Assembly: GCA_933207985.1 (NCBI GenBank)
Contig: OW240912.1
Span: 80,369,211 to 80,433,210, forward strand
DNA length: 64,000 nucleotides
Source: Pelobates cultripes
Taxonomy: Eukaryota > Chordata > Amphibia > Anura > Pelobatidae
Reading direction: 5' to 3'
Both the position numbers and the translations under genes were made by a program. How positions within the stretch are numbered: the stretch's first letter is position 1; every line of letters begins with the position of its first letter. This document shows positions 33,101 through 45,104 of this stretch, in pieces. The notes below the pieces were generated by a model. The model saw only the letters and a list, made by a program, of their open reading frames with translations, was not told the DNA's origin and made no database searches.

Positions 33101-33430
33101 TCAGCGTTCTATCGCCGCCCACGTGACCCATTTTACCAGAAGTTACCAGGGACGCTGTGCCTCCAGGGGAAGAGGGTGGAGAAGAGATTAACGCGATTGG
33201 ATGAAATAGTGGAGTAGGCGGAGCTTCGCGTGCTTCCCATTGGCTGTTAACGTCACTGGCTGGCTTAGAGCCAGACTGACATCTAGCCCTGCTATTGGTG
33301 TAGAGTGGAGGCATGGCTGTGGGGTGATCCCAGCGTGCCTATTAATATCTAGTGCAGGGCTGGGAGTGTGTTGAAGTCGTGGGAAGAACATGATAGGAGA
33401 ATGTGTGCTTTGCTGGGGCTTGCTGCACAA
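33101..33430. promoter_or_regulatory. Candidate promoter or enhancer patch
   Basis: A GC-richer patch in AT-rich surroundings with a dense set of classic promoter motifs: CACGTGAC E-box (33120-33127), three CCAAT boxes read on the minus strand (ATTGG at 33196, 33239 and 33294), a CRE-like AACGTCAC (33249-33256) and several CpGs. It contains no recognised repeat. It could be the promoter of an unannotated transcript or a distal promoter/enhancer of MID1IP1, whose coding region starts 8 kb downstream. No coding exon is recognised next to it. Confidence 0.4.
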
Positions 33431-34023
33431 TGCCTGGATGCTTTCGTTGAGGTCATTAGTCGAAGCAAGTGGAGAATTGGCCCCTAGCCATGCAAACTGG
33501 GGTTATTCCAGTTTTTATATCTAATCCTAAATAGCAAAGTAAATACAGTCAACAGACTCAATACTGCTATCGCTTCCACTTCGACTGTGACTCCCATGTC
33601 CTTGAGATGTGGAAATAAAGCCTATTTCCTGCTGTAAAATAAGAAATAAGACAGAAAAAATAATCCCACACAGCATTGACATTAAATTAGGAGGATTGAA
33701 CCCCTAAGGGATGGAAGCAATTGTACAAATTCTGAAACAAAACCTAGACTTCGAGTCAAATGTCTGTAGAATCATAATTCACCTCTTTCATATTAAGCGC
33801 ACCCACACTTTTTATTTATCATTTTGTTCAGGAGAAACAGGGTTTTCATTTCACATCCAATATTTGTATATGAAACATACTGTAATATGAATTAAATTAA
33901 AATTGAAGATATTTTTTCCCCACACTCTGCATGGCATTTTAACTGTAAATGTCATAATAGTGTTAACTTTTACTGTAATAAAATACACATATTTGTATTT
34001 AGCATTGTCTCACAAGTTACTCA

Positions 34024-35513
34024 GGTATTGGTGATCGTTCGCTAAACTGGTTTCGATCGTATGTATCGGATCGCTCGCAATATGTGTCCATTTCTGACAG
34101 CGACTCCCTCCCTCTCCTAGTCACGTGTGGTGTTGCCCAAGGTTCCATTCTCGGCCCCCTACTATTTACATTACTTATAAATGATCTGCCTAATGTCTGC
34201 AAATCCTCAAATGTACACATGTACGCAGATGACACGGTAATCTATCTACCGCAGCTTGAGGCTGTGCTCCAAGACCAGTTTACAGAGGTAGAAAAGTGGA
34301 TCGCAAAAAACAAACTCTTCCTGAACACTGACAAAACTGTCACAATGATCTTTGGAACAGTGCCTAAATTACACAAATTACACAATTCCCACCTATCCAT
34401 CAAAACAAATTTAAATGGCACACTGACCGCAGTCCACTCTTTCAAATACTTGGGTATGATGTTAGACCCCAATCTATCTTTTGGCCTGCATATAGAAAAG
34501 CTTGTATCTAAACTTTATCCAAAACTAGGTGCCCTGTACAGAAACAAATCCTGCCTAAGCCCTACAGTAAAGGAAAAGATTGTACTGCAAATGATGCCAA
34601 TCATTGATTATGGGGATGTAGTATGTGCATCTGCATCGCAATCCCACATTAAAGGACCACTTTAGGCACCCAGACCACTCAGGTGGTCTGGGTGCCTGGT
34701 CCAGCTAGGTTTAACCCTTTTTTCTATAAACATAGCAGTTTCAGAGAAACTGCTATGTTTATAAATGGGTTAATCCAGCCTCTAGTGGCTGTCTCATTGA
34801 CAGCCGCTAGAGGGCTTCCGCGCTTCTCACTGTGATTTTCACAGTGAGAAGACGCGAGCGTCCTTAGGAAAGCATTGTGAATGCTTTCCTATGGACTGGC
34901 TGAATGCGCGCGCAGCTCCTGCCACGCATGCGCATTCAGACGAGGAGGAAGAGAGCTCCCCGCCCGGCGCTGGAGAAAGAGGTAAGTTTAACCCCTTCCT
35001 CCCCGCAGAGCCCGGCGGGAGGGGGTCCCTGAGGGTGGGGGCACCCTCAGGGCACTATAGTGCTAGGAAAACGAGTATATTTTCCTGGCACTAAAGTGGT
35101 CCTTTAATAAACTCAACACATTGTATAACTCGTTCTGCCGATTTGTGCTACAATGTAATTACAGGACTCACCATTGTGACATGCTAAAAGAACTAAACTG
35201 GCTGTCGCTGGAATCCAGACGCACCCTTCATCTTTCCAGCCTTGTGTTTTAGAGCTTTTCTGGGAAACTCCCACCCTACCTGAACCCAATGCTTTCCTCA
35301 GCTGTTCCCACTTCCTGTAACCTCCGATCCAGTACCAACACTTTACTTAGTCTACCTCAATACAAAAAGAAAGCAGCCCGATCCTCCTTCTCCTACAGAG
35401 CACCGCAATTGTGGAACGACCTCCCGCACAATTTAAAATCTTCCCTAAGCCTAAAGTCCTTTAAGAGATCCCTCTCTACATACCTCAAAACAGAATGCAC
35501 CTGTCATGGTTGA
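34024..35513 (+). pseudogene. LINE reverse transcriptase, C-terminal part, split by a MITE
   Basis: An open stretch from 34024 to the MITE includes the RT block AQGSILGPLLFTLLINDLP and the catalytic YADDTVIY (about 34220-34243), then the thumb-side FKYLGMMLDPNLSF. The T2 MITE (34649-35107) cuts the frame after ASASQSH. Beyond it the C-terminal part resumes (LKELNWLSLESRRTLHLSSL), with one stop near 35250, and ends with SFSYRAPQLWNDLPHNL and FKRSLSTYL before a stop at 35511-35513. The endonuclease domain and most of the RT fingers are missing through 5' truncation. The protein would have copied LINE RNA at the genomic target; this copy is dead. Confidence 0.85.
34649..35107. mobile_element. 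T2-type MITE inside the LINE
   Basis: TTAA-flanked (34649-34652 and 35104-35107). Left end TTAAAGGACCACTTTAGGCA, right end GGCACTAAAGTGGTCCTTTAA. Same GC-rich subfamily as 18713, 35915 and 55210, with the inverted GCTTTCCTATGG and CATAGCAGTTTC blocks. Confidence 0.9.
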
Positions 35514-35914
35514 TTATACGTTTCCTGCCTGTTCTATGTTAAATATTGTATTAATATTGTTTTTGTATTTTATTGTACCCTAATTGTAACAATGCAATGA
35601 TTTGTGGACCCAGGACATACTTGAAAACGAGAGAAATCTCAATGTATCTTTCCTGGTAAAATATTTTATAAATAAATAAATAAGTACAACAGTACCTTCC
35701 CTAACTTCACTGTGTACAGGATTTATGGGGTTTTGGAAAGTTACCGAGTCAAAAATAGGGCTTTCCCCATTTCAGTATTTACATATTGAAATTTGGCAGA
35801 TTGGTTTGCTGGGCCTACATTGCCTTTGCATACCATTTGTAAAAGTAGACTTTTTTAGTAGCCAATCGGGAAGGAAAACTTGTTATATTTTTAATCTTTG
35901 ATCATTTTGATTTG

Positions 35915-36383
35915 TTAAAGGACCACTATAGTGCCAGGAAAACAAACTCGTTTTCCTGGCACTATAGTGCCCTGAGGGTGCCCCCACCCTCAGGGTCCCC
36001 CTCCCGCCCGGCTCTGGAAAGGGGAAAGGGGTTAAAACTTACCTTTTTCCAGCTGGGCGGGGAGCTCTCCTCCTCCGTTCCTCCTCCTGGGCTGAATGCG
36101 CACGCGCGGAAGAGCTGCGCGCGCATTCAGCCCGTCGCATGCTTTCCTATGGACGCTTGCGTGCTCTCACTGTGAAAATCACAGTGAGAAACGCAAGCGC
36201 CTCTAGTGGCTGTCAATGAGACAGCCACTAGAGAATTAGGGGGAAGGCTTAACCCATTCATAAACATAGCAGTTTCTCTGAAACTGCTATGTTTATAAAA
36301 AAATGGGTTAACCCTAGAAGGACCTGGCACCCAGACCACTTCATTAAGCTGAAGTGGTCTGGGTGCCTAAAGTGGTCCTTTAA
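35915..36383. mobile_element. T2-type MITE
   Basis: TTAA at 35915-35918 and 36380-36383. Left end TTAAAGGACCACTATAGTGCC, right end GCCTAAAGTGGTCCTTTAA. Close relative of 34649-35107 in the opposite orientation, only 0.8 kb away. Confidence 0.9.
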
Positions 36384-37075
36384 GTTTTTGTTATAATTGT
36401 TTAATACATTTTATTTTAACAAGAATACAAGTCGACCCTCTTCCTCTTTGTTGCATAAAGAAGGGCTGTAGTTCCCTTAAAGGCACATTTACTTACATAC
36501 CAGGAGCCAGGTCTAGGCTCCTGAGAAGGTGAGAAGCCACTTTTTCACAGCACTTATTTCTATCCTGTATGATTTATTACACTAGAAGCGACGTTGCTTC
36601 CCTTGTTTCCCTACCCTCTTCTTTTATACATATGGGGACCTTCTTAACAAGAAGCGATACGGAGGTACAGTGTCACCATAGCACACGCACACCCAAGCGA
36701 TCTGAGCCTATCCTAAGTGGCTCTGGCCCATGTGAGTAAGACCATTGTGACCTTCTATTTTGTATATTGTGTTAGTACGATATTGCACTATATTAGTTTT
36801 ATTTTTTCAGATGTATATACTGTGGTATATTCCCTGTATACTGAATATTGTGTTAACCCATAGGGGTAAGTCACTACAACTTTAAGTGCTCCATAATTAC
36901 ACTAGTGGTGGTTAATATATATTTTCCTTCACATTTGTGTACAATTCTTTTTCATATATCTTTATAGGGGAGCAGAGTCCATATATCTATGTGGTAGCTG
37001 CTGCAATATTACTTCTGTTGTATTATCTTAAAGTGCCTATTTTGCACACATATATCCATTATTATTTAGTAGCCA
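36384..37075. other. Unclassified insert in the fold-back element
   Basis: Interrupts the fold-back copy. Its GAAGCGATACGGAGGTACAG and AGCGATCTGAGCCTAT stretch resembles terminal repeats of Penelope-like or LTR elements, but no coding sequence, ends or duplication are clear. Confidence 0.35.
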
Positions 37076-37300
37076 CCTAGTCACCAACCCTGACCAAAGT
37101 AAGCATTCATGTTTTTTTTTGTTTTAATTTTCACACAAAAACTGCATTTTCACTGGTAATATCATCATCATTATACATGTTTAGTGATGTCTCACAAGTA
37201 CAACAGTACCCCCCATGTACAGGTTTTATGGAGATTTGGAAAGTTACAGGTTAAATATAGGGCTTGCATATTAAATTCTTTGGAATTTCTACCTGGGTTG

Positions 37301-38194
37301 TCAGACAGGTCCCCCAATATATAACTAAAAAAATAACGTAGAGAAAGGGTTAATGTGGTTATTGTAATAAAGTCGAAGTTTGCAACGTGAAGATAGTAAA
37401 TTATGTGTGAAAACGATATACAAGATACCATTGCAAAAGTATGGAATTAATCACGGTGGTAAAATAAATACCTGTAATTAAATACATTGCCAAGGTTATG
37501 AAAAGTGGTACTTCATACTGGAAACAATGGTGTGGGACTTTGGAGCATTTTGGTCAAACAGCTTGAACTCCAATCAAATTATACAAATCTGTAAGTGTAC
37601 TTAGCCCCTTATCGGCTGGCATTTTATTTATAAAACTTTTTTTCTGACACAATGTTAATTGTTTTGCAATTGAATTTATTCACTAGACTTGAAATTGTAG
37701 TGATTTGAAGCTGATATAGCAATCACATGGCAAATATAGCCATAGAGAATATTTCTAAATCCAACCTTTTTTTCCTCAAAATTTTGTCTTATAGATTTAA
37801 ATTTGCTTCAATTTGGAGTTTAGTGCTTAATAGCTTATGTGTTTTGTTCTACCTTTATTTCATACTTGCACATTTAAAGCACACACCAATTGAAAAATAA
37901 TATATATATATTTGTATTGAATCCTTAAACATTGAAATGTCTTTTAGTTTGCTTCCCAGTGGAGCTATCCCATGAAGTGACATTATTTGTGCCACTATAC
38001 AGACCATTGTCAAATTTGATGCAGTGTTAGTGGCATTATGCTGTATGCGTCGGCAGGTAAAAAAAACTCACTTCCTAAATGTATTACTTTTTTTTGTTGT
38101 TGTCATCTTTAAATCCTGAACCTACCTCCTTTATTCCCCTAAATAACATCACAAAGTAATTTAATAAATAAAAATCAGAATATAACCATAAATA
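37301..38194. other. Gene-free AT-rich sequence
   Basis: No feature recognised. AGCCCCTTATCGGCTGGC near 37605 may be the true right end of the fold-back copy. Confidence 0.35.
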
Positions 38195-38600
38195 TTAAAG
38201 GAACACTATAGGGTTGGGAATACAAACATGTATTCCTGACCCAATCGTGTTAAAAATACTGTTAGTTGGCCTGCACACCTTTACATACGTTAAACTGCCT
38301 TTATTTGAGCGGCGTTCGGGGCCGGAGGCACTGGTCCCGTTCCGCCTCTTTGGCTGAGATCATCAGAATTGACAATCTCAGCCAATCCAAAGCTTTCCAA
38401 TAGGAAAGCATTGGGAGGCTAATGCGCACACGTAGCAAAAGGTCACTTTGCGCCAATCAGTATCTCCTCATAGAGATATACTGAATGCAGAGCGTGGAGA
38501 CGCTGAATGTCAGTGCTGACCCAGTAAGCACTTCTAGTGGCTGTCTGAGTAACTGCCACTGGAGGTATTCCTAGTCAGTAATGTAAACACTGCCTTTCTT
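38195..38600. mobile_element. T2-type MITE, right end uncertain
   Basis: Left TTAA at 38195-38198, then AAGGAACACTATAGGG and a GGGAATACAAACATGTATTCC palindrome as in the 55-bp end of the 18353 composite. Interior blocks (TCTCCTCATAGAGATATACTG, CACTTCTAGTGGCTGTC) resemble the left part of that composite. No clear right terminus. Confidence 0.55.
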
Positions 38601-40560
38601 CTAAATCTACAAATAGCTCTATCTCTGGACCGGAGCCTTTGGCCAAATCATCACTATGAGCGCCAATCTCAGAGCATGCATACCTTGGTTTCCATACTGA
38701 TCAAATTGCTTGTGAGACGATCATTGATTATTGCTGTACTGCCTCACTTGCGAGGCTTCCGACAATAGTGATCAGAGTAACAAAGCTTATCACACAATTC
38801 AGGTGAGCACCTCAGACAGAACATTGGTGGATACCTCAGACACAAATGCACAGGGTCCTCAATAACCTCTTGCAATAATATGTCTCTTATTTGCTGTTAT
38901 AACCTCACTTGGAAATTTTAGAATGCTGCCGAATATGTTGGCACTATATAAATGCCCATAAAAGAAAAACAGTAATAATATTGCAGTTGTTACCAATACT
39001 TCCATTTGTTTATGCATGTAACTTATTATCATTTCCATTCTAGTGTTCTCAAGAACTGAAATGACAATTTATCATTTTAGATTACATTTGGAAATTTGCC
39101 CATAAAATAATAAAAAAAATTCAATAGAATATTAATACAAATTTCTGCAAATGTAGAACTTTGCCCAGTTTTTCCCATGATAACTTCTTGTAATGGTTTC
39201 TTTCTTATATACTATTATAATAAGTTCTGCAGAATATGCTGGTGCTATATAAATTCCCATAATAATAATAATTGCTAATAAAGTATTTAGAACAAGTAAT
39301 AAAACATGCATTTGTTTTATAATAATTTCCAATGTTTTGTTCTCTGGAAAGGGTTCAGCTGAAGTCAACACTGTATTATTTGATCATAAAACTACATTAC
39401 GTTTGTACACTATCAGGGTTATTAACTAAAGTGTGTGTGCCCATCTGTATCTATGAGTGTGTATCTGAAAGTGTGTACCTTTGCGTATATCTGTGAGTGG
39501 CTGTGTGCCTGTATTCATATTTCAAAGTGTACGGGAGTAATTATCTGTGTATTTGAGTGTGTATGTGTGTCTGATAGTGTTAAAGCGTTGCCCCTGGTTA
39601 TCATGGCAATACTCCACTACTATAAGTAATAGTGTCTGAACTTGCAAGAGGCATATGCAAGTTCTGCACCTGACAAAGTTGCTAATCAAAAGGTCTCAGT
39701 GGGTACACTGGACTGGTGAGGGGGAACTTTGATCATCCTCACCGGCCCATGAAGGGACACCGACCCCAATGCATGAGCCAATCATGGGCCAGCATTTTAC
39801 GTTCTCCCACACGGAGTGCGGTTAAGCAGGCGCCTATGCTGTATTAATGAAGTGGCATGGGTGCAGTGGTCCTTTACTGTTAACACTACAATCTAGAAAC
39901 TGCAATGTTTACATTGCAGGGATAAGACCACCTACAGTGGCTCTCATACTGACAGCCTCTAGAGGCCCTTCTGCGGCACTGATGAGTAAAACTCGGTAAG
40001 GTGATGTGGAAGACCCATAGAAAAATATTGATCCAATTTCAGTAGGGAACAACCAAAACAACATGGGGAATATCGAAAATTACTGTGTGAGCTGCGGCTA
40101 TCATGACAGTGATTATAATAAGGGCAGTATATAGGGAAGTCCTATATACTAGCCATATTCAACTGGAAATTTTAAATGTTTTAATCCTGAAATGTCATGT
40201 TCCTTCTAAGAAATAGTTTATAACAAAATACATTCAGCTGTATATTGGTTTTGGTTTTAACAATAAAGATCTCAGCCTCTCTCCAAAATGAGTGTGCATT
40301 TATTATTAGCTCAGCTTCCTGTCAGGGCTTTTCCTTATGACTGCATAGCATTTTACATACATATAAAATAAAAACGAATTTATACATATTAGTTTCTGTC
40401 CCTGAGTATATCTCCTGATTGACAGGGCTGTAGATATATTTAGAGAGAGAGAGAGAGAGCTCTCCTATTATGCATATGTGATGCACTATAGAAAAAAAAA
40501 AAAAAAAAGTACTTTTACAGAAGTGACTAGTCATCCTTTATGCCAAGTACTATTTTCCTC
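38601..40560. other. Gene-free region upstream of MID1IP1
   Basis: Contains two L2-type tails (38925-38990 and 39225-39275, GTTGGCACTATATAAATGCC and a similar copy), a TG-rich patch (39433-39580), a T2-like piece near 39850-39885 and a (GA)n run at 40441-40460. No gene. Confidence 0.45.
39433..39580. repeat. TG-rich low-complexity patch
   Basis: Degenerate GTGTGTATCTGAAAGTGTGT units. Confidence 0.55.
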
Positions 40561-40853
40561 TGCTGACTTGCTCACAGCAAATGAGAAGCTTTGCATTTTG
40601 TAAGGTATCTGCCTGTAACTGGGCATGATGCAAGGAGAGTGGGGGGTTGCACTGACTGCAGCAGCCCCATCGCCTTACTGGGCAGCAGGGGACTTGGCTG
40701 GAAGCAGGGAGGAGCCTGGTTTTTATGTGAAGTAGCTCTACACAAGTCAGTGTTACCAGCGAACATTGAAGATTCCATGAACCGGCTTTTTCCTGCTTTA
40801 CTGCAAGGGGCAGGCTCCACTAGCAGCTACACCTATTTTCTCCCTTCCATGAG

Positions 40854-40861
40854 TATATATA
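40854..40861 (+). promoter_or_regulatory. Candidate TATA box of MID1IP1
   Basis: TATATATA in an AGTATATATAGTG context, about 460 bp upstream of the MID1IP1 start codon, preceded by a GC-richer 250-bp stretch. Transcription would begin near 40885-40890. Family members in other vertebrates often have a spliced 5' UTR, so this element and start site need transcript support. Confidence 0.4.
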
Positions 40862-41318
40862 GTGATCTTACCATCAAAAGAAGCCGGATCCATGTGTCAC
40901 ACTGAATTTGGGTGAAATACAGACTGCCTATAGGAGATTGCTGAAAATACCAAGTGATTTACACTGCAAAGTATCAAGACTTTATATTGCACAGCAGGAA
41001 TTAATTGCCTGTGCATAAAAAACGAGCATATTATCCTAGTGCAGGTATCACTGCTCTGAAACCTCTCTGGACCCTGTGAGTGGATGTGGAAAGCTAAACC
41101 TGTGGTCACTGGAAATAGCACACAGAAGATGAGCTGTGGGAAAGGCTGATCTAAATCAGCTTACTTTGTGTATTAATCAGTAATTCCCATCTACAAGCGA
41201 GCTGAGTGAGGCTGTCATTTTGTGGAAGCAGAAAACTGTTACAGTTGCTTGGAAAAAGAAGAAATTTCACTCTCAACGTTCCATTCCGCCCAGGCAAGAT
41301 ATTCAGCACTTTGCCAAT

Positions 41319-41780
41319 ATGATGCAAATATCAGATAGTTACAATCAAAAGAACTCTTTGTTCAATGCCATGAACAGGTTTATTGGGGCGGTCAACAATA
41401 TGGACCAGACAGTGATGGTGCCCAGCTTGCTGAGGGACGTCCATCTGGAGATGGAGGAAAAGGAAGATGTCCACAACCACAGCAATGGAGCTGCTAACTA
41501 CTGCAGCAGGAGAGATATGCACGGCTACTACATCCTGCTGAAATCCATCAGAAATGACATTGAATGGGGGGTCATTCAGGGAGAGGACAGGAAAAAGGAC
41601 AAGCTGACCAACATGGACATTGCCAGGCTGGAAGATGCAGACAGAGAAGAAGACCTGGAGAAGCAGTTCCACTACCACCTCAGTGGACTTCACACTGTCC
41701 TTAGCAAACTGACCAGGAAAGCTAATGTCCTCACTAACAGATATAAAGAGGAGATTGGATTTGGAAGCTGGGGACATTGA
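41319..41780 (+). CDS. mid1ip1: MID1-interacting protein 1 (Spot14/G12 family)
   Basis: A single uninterrupted 153-codon frame encodes MID1IP1 (MIG12, fish gastrulation protein G12), paralogue of THRSP/Spot14. Known roles: it binds acetyl-CoA carboxylase and promotes its polymerisation, raising fatty-acid synthesis, and it binds MID1 and microtubules. The N-terminal block (1-41: [20 protein letters not shown], then [12 protein letters not shown]) and the C-terminal blocks (69-84 [16 protein letters not shown]; 112-153 with [20 protein letters not shown] and GFGSWGH) are the family's conserved regions. The charged linker between them (42-66) and the loop at 86-108 are short, which makes it 153 residues against 183 in human. 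Two adjacent ATGs (41319 and 41322) open the frame. I chose the first: A at -3, and no in-frame ATG upstream, although the frame stays open to 41220. Intronless CDS is normal for this gene. Confidence 0.97.
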   Translation: MMQISDSYNQKNSLFNAMNRFIGAVNNMDQTVMVPSLLRDVHLEMEEKEDVHNHSNGAANYCSRRDMHGYYILLKSIRNDIEWGVIQGEDRKKDKLTNMDIARLEDADREEDLEKQFHYHLSGLHTVLSKLTRKANVLTNRYKEEIGFGSWGH

Positions 41781-42930
41781 CATCTCAGACTGTACTAATC
41801 ATTATTGTTTTATTTTATTGTTTTTGGTTTTTGTTGGAGGAATGGGAAGTAGATTTTTAAAAATGTTTTATTATTATTTCTTTGCCCATGTTCCCTGTTT
41901 GTTTGCTTTGGGTGTGCCATAGGGTGAAGGTGGGGATAGTAACAGCGTGGCTAGGAGATCATGTCAGAGTAAGAGGATTTGAAATCTGTTTAAACCCTTT
42001 TTTCCGCTTTTAAACGCACAGAGATGGTTAGGAGGAGAGGGGGAGGACTGAAAACACTGTATGACAGCAACAAAATTTCCCTTACACTCCTCCAGAGTTT
42101 GTCATTGTTAGGATATGATTGTGCAGTGACTAAGAGTCCCTGCACCTTGCACACTGGTTAACCTTTTCACTGACAAGGAGCCAGCACTGTAGAAGTACAA
42201 TAAATAGAATTAGATTTGGGGGATTATTTTTCCAGCCTGCAGAAGTATAGCTTTTGTCTTCCTTCTTGCTAGGCTCTGTCAGCCATGCTTGCTGTCTGCA
42301 ATGTTTTATTGGAGGAGGCATTGAAAGGATTAACAATGCTTACTAATAATAACAGATGCACCATGCTTAAAGCTTTAGCCGAAGCTAATGAGGTCAGATC
42401 TGGCCCTTTTAGGAGGTAAAGCATGGGCTTTTAAATTTCTGGGGTGTCTGAATTAAGGGGATCTCATAGGATTGGGAGCACAGATGTAGGGTGTGGTGGG
42501 AGACATCCTGCTGAGAATTGCATTGGGCAGCCTTTCCTGTTTTGCACTAATTTGTATTTTTGTAACTAAAAACGTTGTAAATATGTAAAGCTTAGTTTGC
42601 ACTTGTCCTAGCCTTGCTTTGTATGTATGTTGAAAAAAGCCTCCAGTCAGCGCTAGCTTCTGGAAGTGCAGTTTAACATGTCTCTTTGTGTTTAATCCAA
42701 GGCAGGAATTAAATATTGTCTTGAGATTGAGGCAGTTTATTAGCCAATGATAACAGGACTTTCATTGCTTCTAACCATTTTGGAGCTGAATGATGCATCT
42801 AAGCAAATGTTTCATTTAGATGTTGAAAGGTTCCTGTTGTATGCAAATGAAATGAGAAAAAAAAAGTACCGCTTTTTTTTTTTAATGTTGATGTATATTT
42901 TATTTTAATAAATCACATAAAATGTGTATA
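41781..42930 (+). other. mid1ip1: Probable MID1IP1 3' UTR with polyadenylation signal
   Basis: About 1.1 kb without recognised repeats or other genes follows the stop codon. The first convincing polyadenylation signal is AATAAA at 42907-42912, so cleavage would be near 42925-42935; a T-rich GTTTGGTATTTTTATTT stretch follows. The end is inferred. Confidence 0.6.
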
Positions 42931-44954
42931 AACTGAAAAAAGTTTGGTATTTTTATTTAAACAAAACCCCCCAAACAATAATATGTATTGAATAATGGGG
43001 TGGGATACGCCCATTGTATGTATTTAAACAAAGATACAGTGGTACATCACAGGTTCTCCATCTTGTTTAATATTCTAAACCGGAATAAAGTGTGCCTCAT
43101 AAGGAGTACACAAATCCAATATGCTTGTGTCATATACTTCAAAGCCATTATAAAGTATGCTAATAAATATGTATCTGGAGTCAACTGATACATTCTTTAA
43201 CCTTTTCAGTGCCAAAGACAAGGAGTGTGCAATTCAATGCATTTGTGTACACCCAACTCAAAAATAGTGTGCTCAGCTGTTCAGGAAGTGACACTCCTTG
43301 GATTTGTATTTGGAGATATTCAGTACACACACGCAAATAACTCTTGCCCCATGTTTCTGTGAGAAATGAGGAGGGTTATAAGTTATAACTATTGTCACAT
43401 TCTATTAATGTAGTTTGCCACCCCACCCATCCTATACAGATCACATTCAATGGGGCTGCTCTATTTATTGTGAATAAAATAGCAGGTGAATTAGTTCGGC
43501 TAATATCAATATGGTGTTCTTTACAATCTTTTGATCTTGCAAATGTTTCTGAAAAGTTAATAAACATTAGTGTTTTGTCTGTAGGCGGCCAATCCTTCAT
43601 GGCAGTTGAGGTTGTTAAACAGCTGGAGGGCTAACTGTCCCCTGACCCTACCCAATATTATAAAGGCCCAGTTCTCCAATGCACTACGTTGTTTGAACAC
43701 CCTCCCCCAACCCCAAATGTGGATTGTACATATATTCTGAATTTGTCAGTTCATGGAGTCCATTTTTCACAAGTTAACACCTTCCAGCTACACAGATTCC
43801 TTGATATAATTTTAGCAGACTAGCTGGACACACCAGCTTGTATATTACAGTGACATACATTAACCTTTAACTGGGGTTGAATTGAAATGTGGATGCAGAA
43901 CAGCAGCTGCTTATATATTTACCACAAGCACTATTACTTAAACATTAAATAAATTACTCCTTCATATTCAGAAATATATCCATAGAGATTTACATTTTCA
44001 CACAAAGTGCAATGATTAGAGTGCGTTTGGGTGAATGTGTGTTATGACTGGAGAGCCACACTTACATTTTACATGAATTTGTGAGAATGAAAGCCATGTA
44101 TGACATCACAGAAACTAGTTGAGTAATTCCCCCACAGAAATTAAGTGGGTGACACTTCAAATTCACTGTTTAAATTTCCATCCTCAGTTCTCATTGACCG
44201 TGTAATAATGATTACAAGACACCGATGACAGTGAAGCCACCAACAGAAGATGTTGAGAAAACAATCGGAAAGTGTAAAACTGCACTCATTTTTAATCACA
44301 CATCATATCCACATACAAATGAAATGTGTTCACACCTTCCATTCACTTGCTGGAGTGACTACCATTAATTTCTTCAATCAAATAGCACGTTGCTTGTGTT
44401 CGTATGGGGATTTGTGAATGAGACCCATTGTATGGAATGAGGCAGTTGCCAAAACACCATTAGCATTATTCAGTAAAGTGATACTAGTCAGCAATTCAAA
44501 ATGAAACTCAAATGTAAGGTCAAAGTAGCTGAACTAGAGGCATAACTGATTTTGAGAACTTTTCTGGTTTGGTGATTTTGGCCTTAGATTTGAAATTCAT
44601 GTTGAATTCCCAAAATTCAGTCTAGTGAATAAACCCGTATAGCCTTTTGCAGAGGCTATGGTGCAAAGTGTCTTTGGATGCCGTGTCTCCACTCTTTGGC
44701 AAAACATTATCATTGATTTTGTCAAATACATGGGTTTTACTGGTGCCTTAAGTCTAGCCCTTCTACTGTATTAGTTGGTGTGGCAATGATAGGCTATGAG
44801 CGCTGGTCTAATGTTTGCTGTTGCAGTACTTTGAACAAGCTGGTTGACTTGGTTAATTATGCCAAGAGAAACCACTACCTAGGCTAGAGATGTTATCATT
44901 TCTCACAGATACCTGTCTGCTAGCCAAACCCCAATATAACAAAGCACATAAATG
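42931..44954. other. Gene-free stretch downstream of MID1IP1
   Basis: No gene or bounded repeat recognised in 2 kb. Relatively repeat-poor compared with the rest of the window. Confidence 0.45.
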
Positions 44955-45104
44955 CCATGTGCCAGGGGCGTACCTAGAGCATTTGGCACCCGGGGCGGAT
45001 CCTGTGCTTGGCACCCCCCCCCCCACCCAAAAAAAAAAAAAAAAAACCTGTAAAAAATGTTAAAGGTTTTCTTTCTTTTTTTTTACAATTTGTAAACTTT
45101 GCAA

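Larger units (their letters stand above)
34018..35691 (+). mobile_element. 5'-truncated CR1/L2-group LINE
   Basis: A non-LTR retrotransposon 3' portion. It enters in the middle of the reverse transcriptase and ends in the TCCTGGTAAAATATTTTATA tail followed by (AAAT)n at about 35670-35691. Short AAGT repeats at 34014-34017 and 35692-35695 may be the target duplication. A T2 MITE interrupts it. A second, older copy of its 3' end is at 49545-49862 on the other strand. The clade (L2, CR1 or Rex1) is not settled. Confidence 0.85.
33696..37300. mobile_element. Fold-back element (copy 2), in pieces
   Basis: Three separated segments match the 19295 copy: 33696 to about 34017 (CATAATTCACCTCTTTCATATT, GTTCAGGAGAAACAGGG), 35692 to about 35914 (TATTGAAATTTGGCAGATT), and about 37075-37300 (GTAAGCATTCATGTTTT, TCTCACAAGTACAAC). 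The breaks are a LINE insertion (34018-35691), a T2 MITE (35915-36383) and a further unknown insert (about 36384-37075). The right boundary is approximate. Confidence 0.55.

Noticed and set aside
41220..41318. Longer MID1IP1 protein starting 33 codons upstream
   Set aside because: The upstream part of the frame has no ATG and is unlike known family members, all of which start with the Met-Met-Gln type N-terminus seen at 41319.
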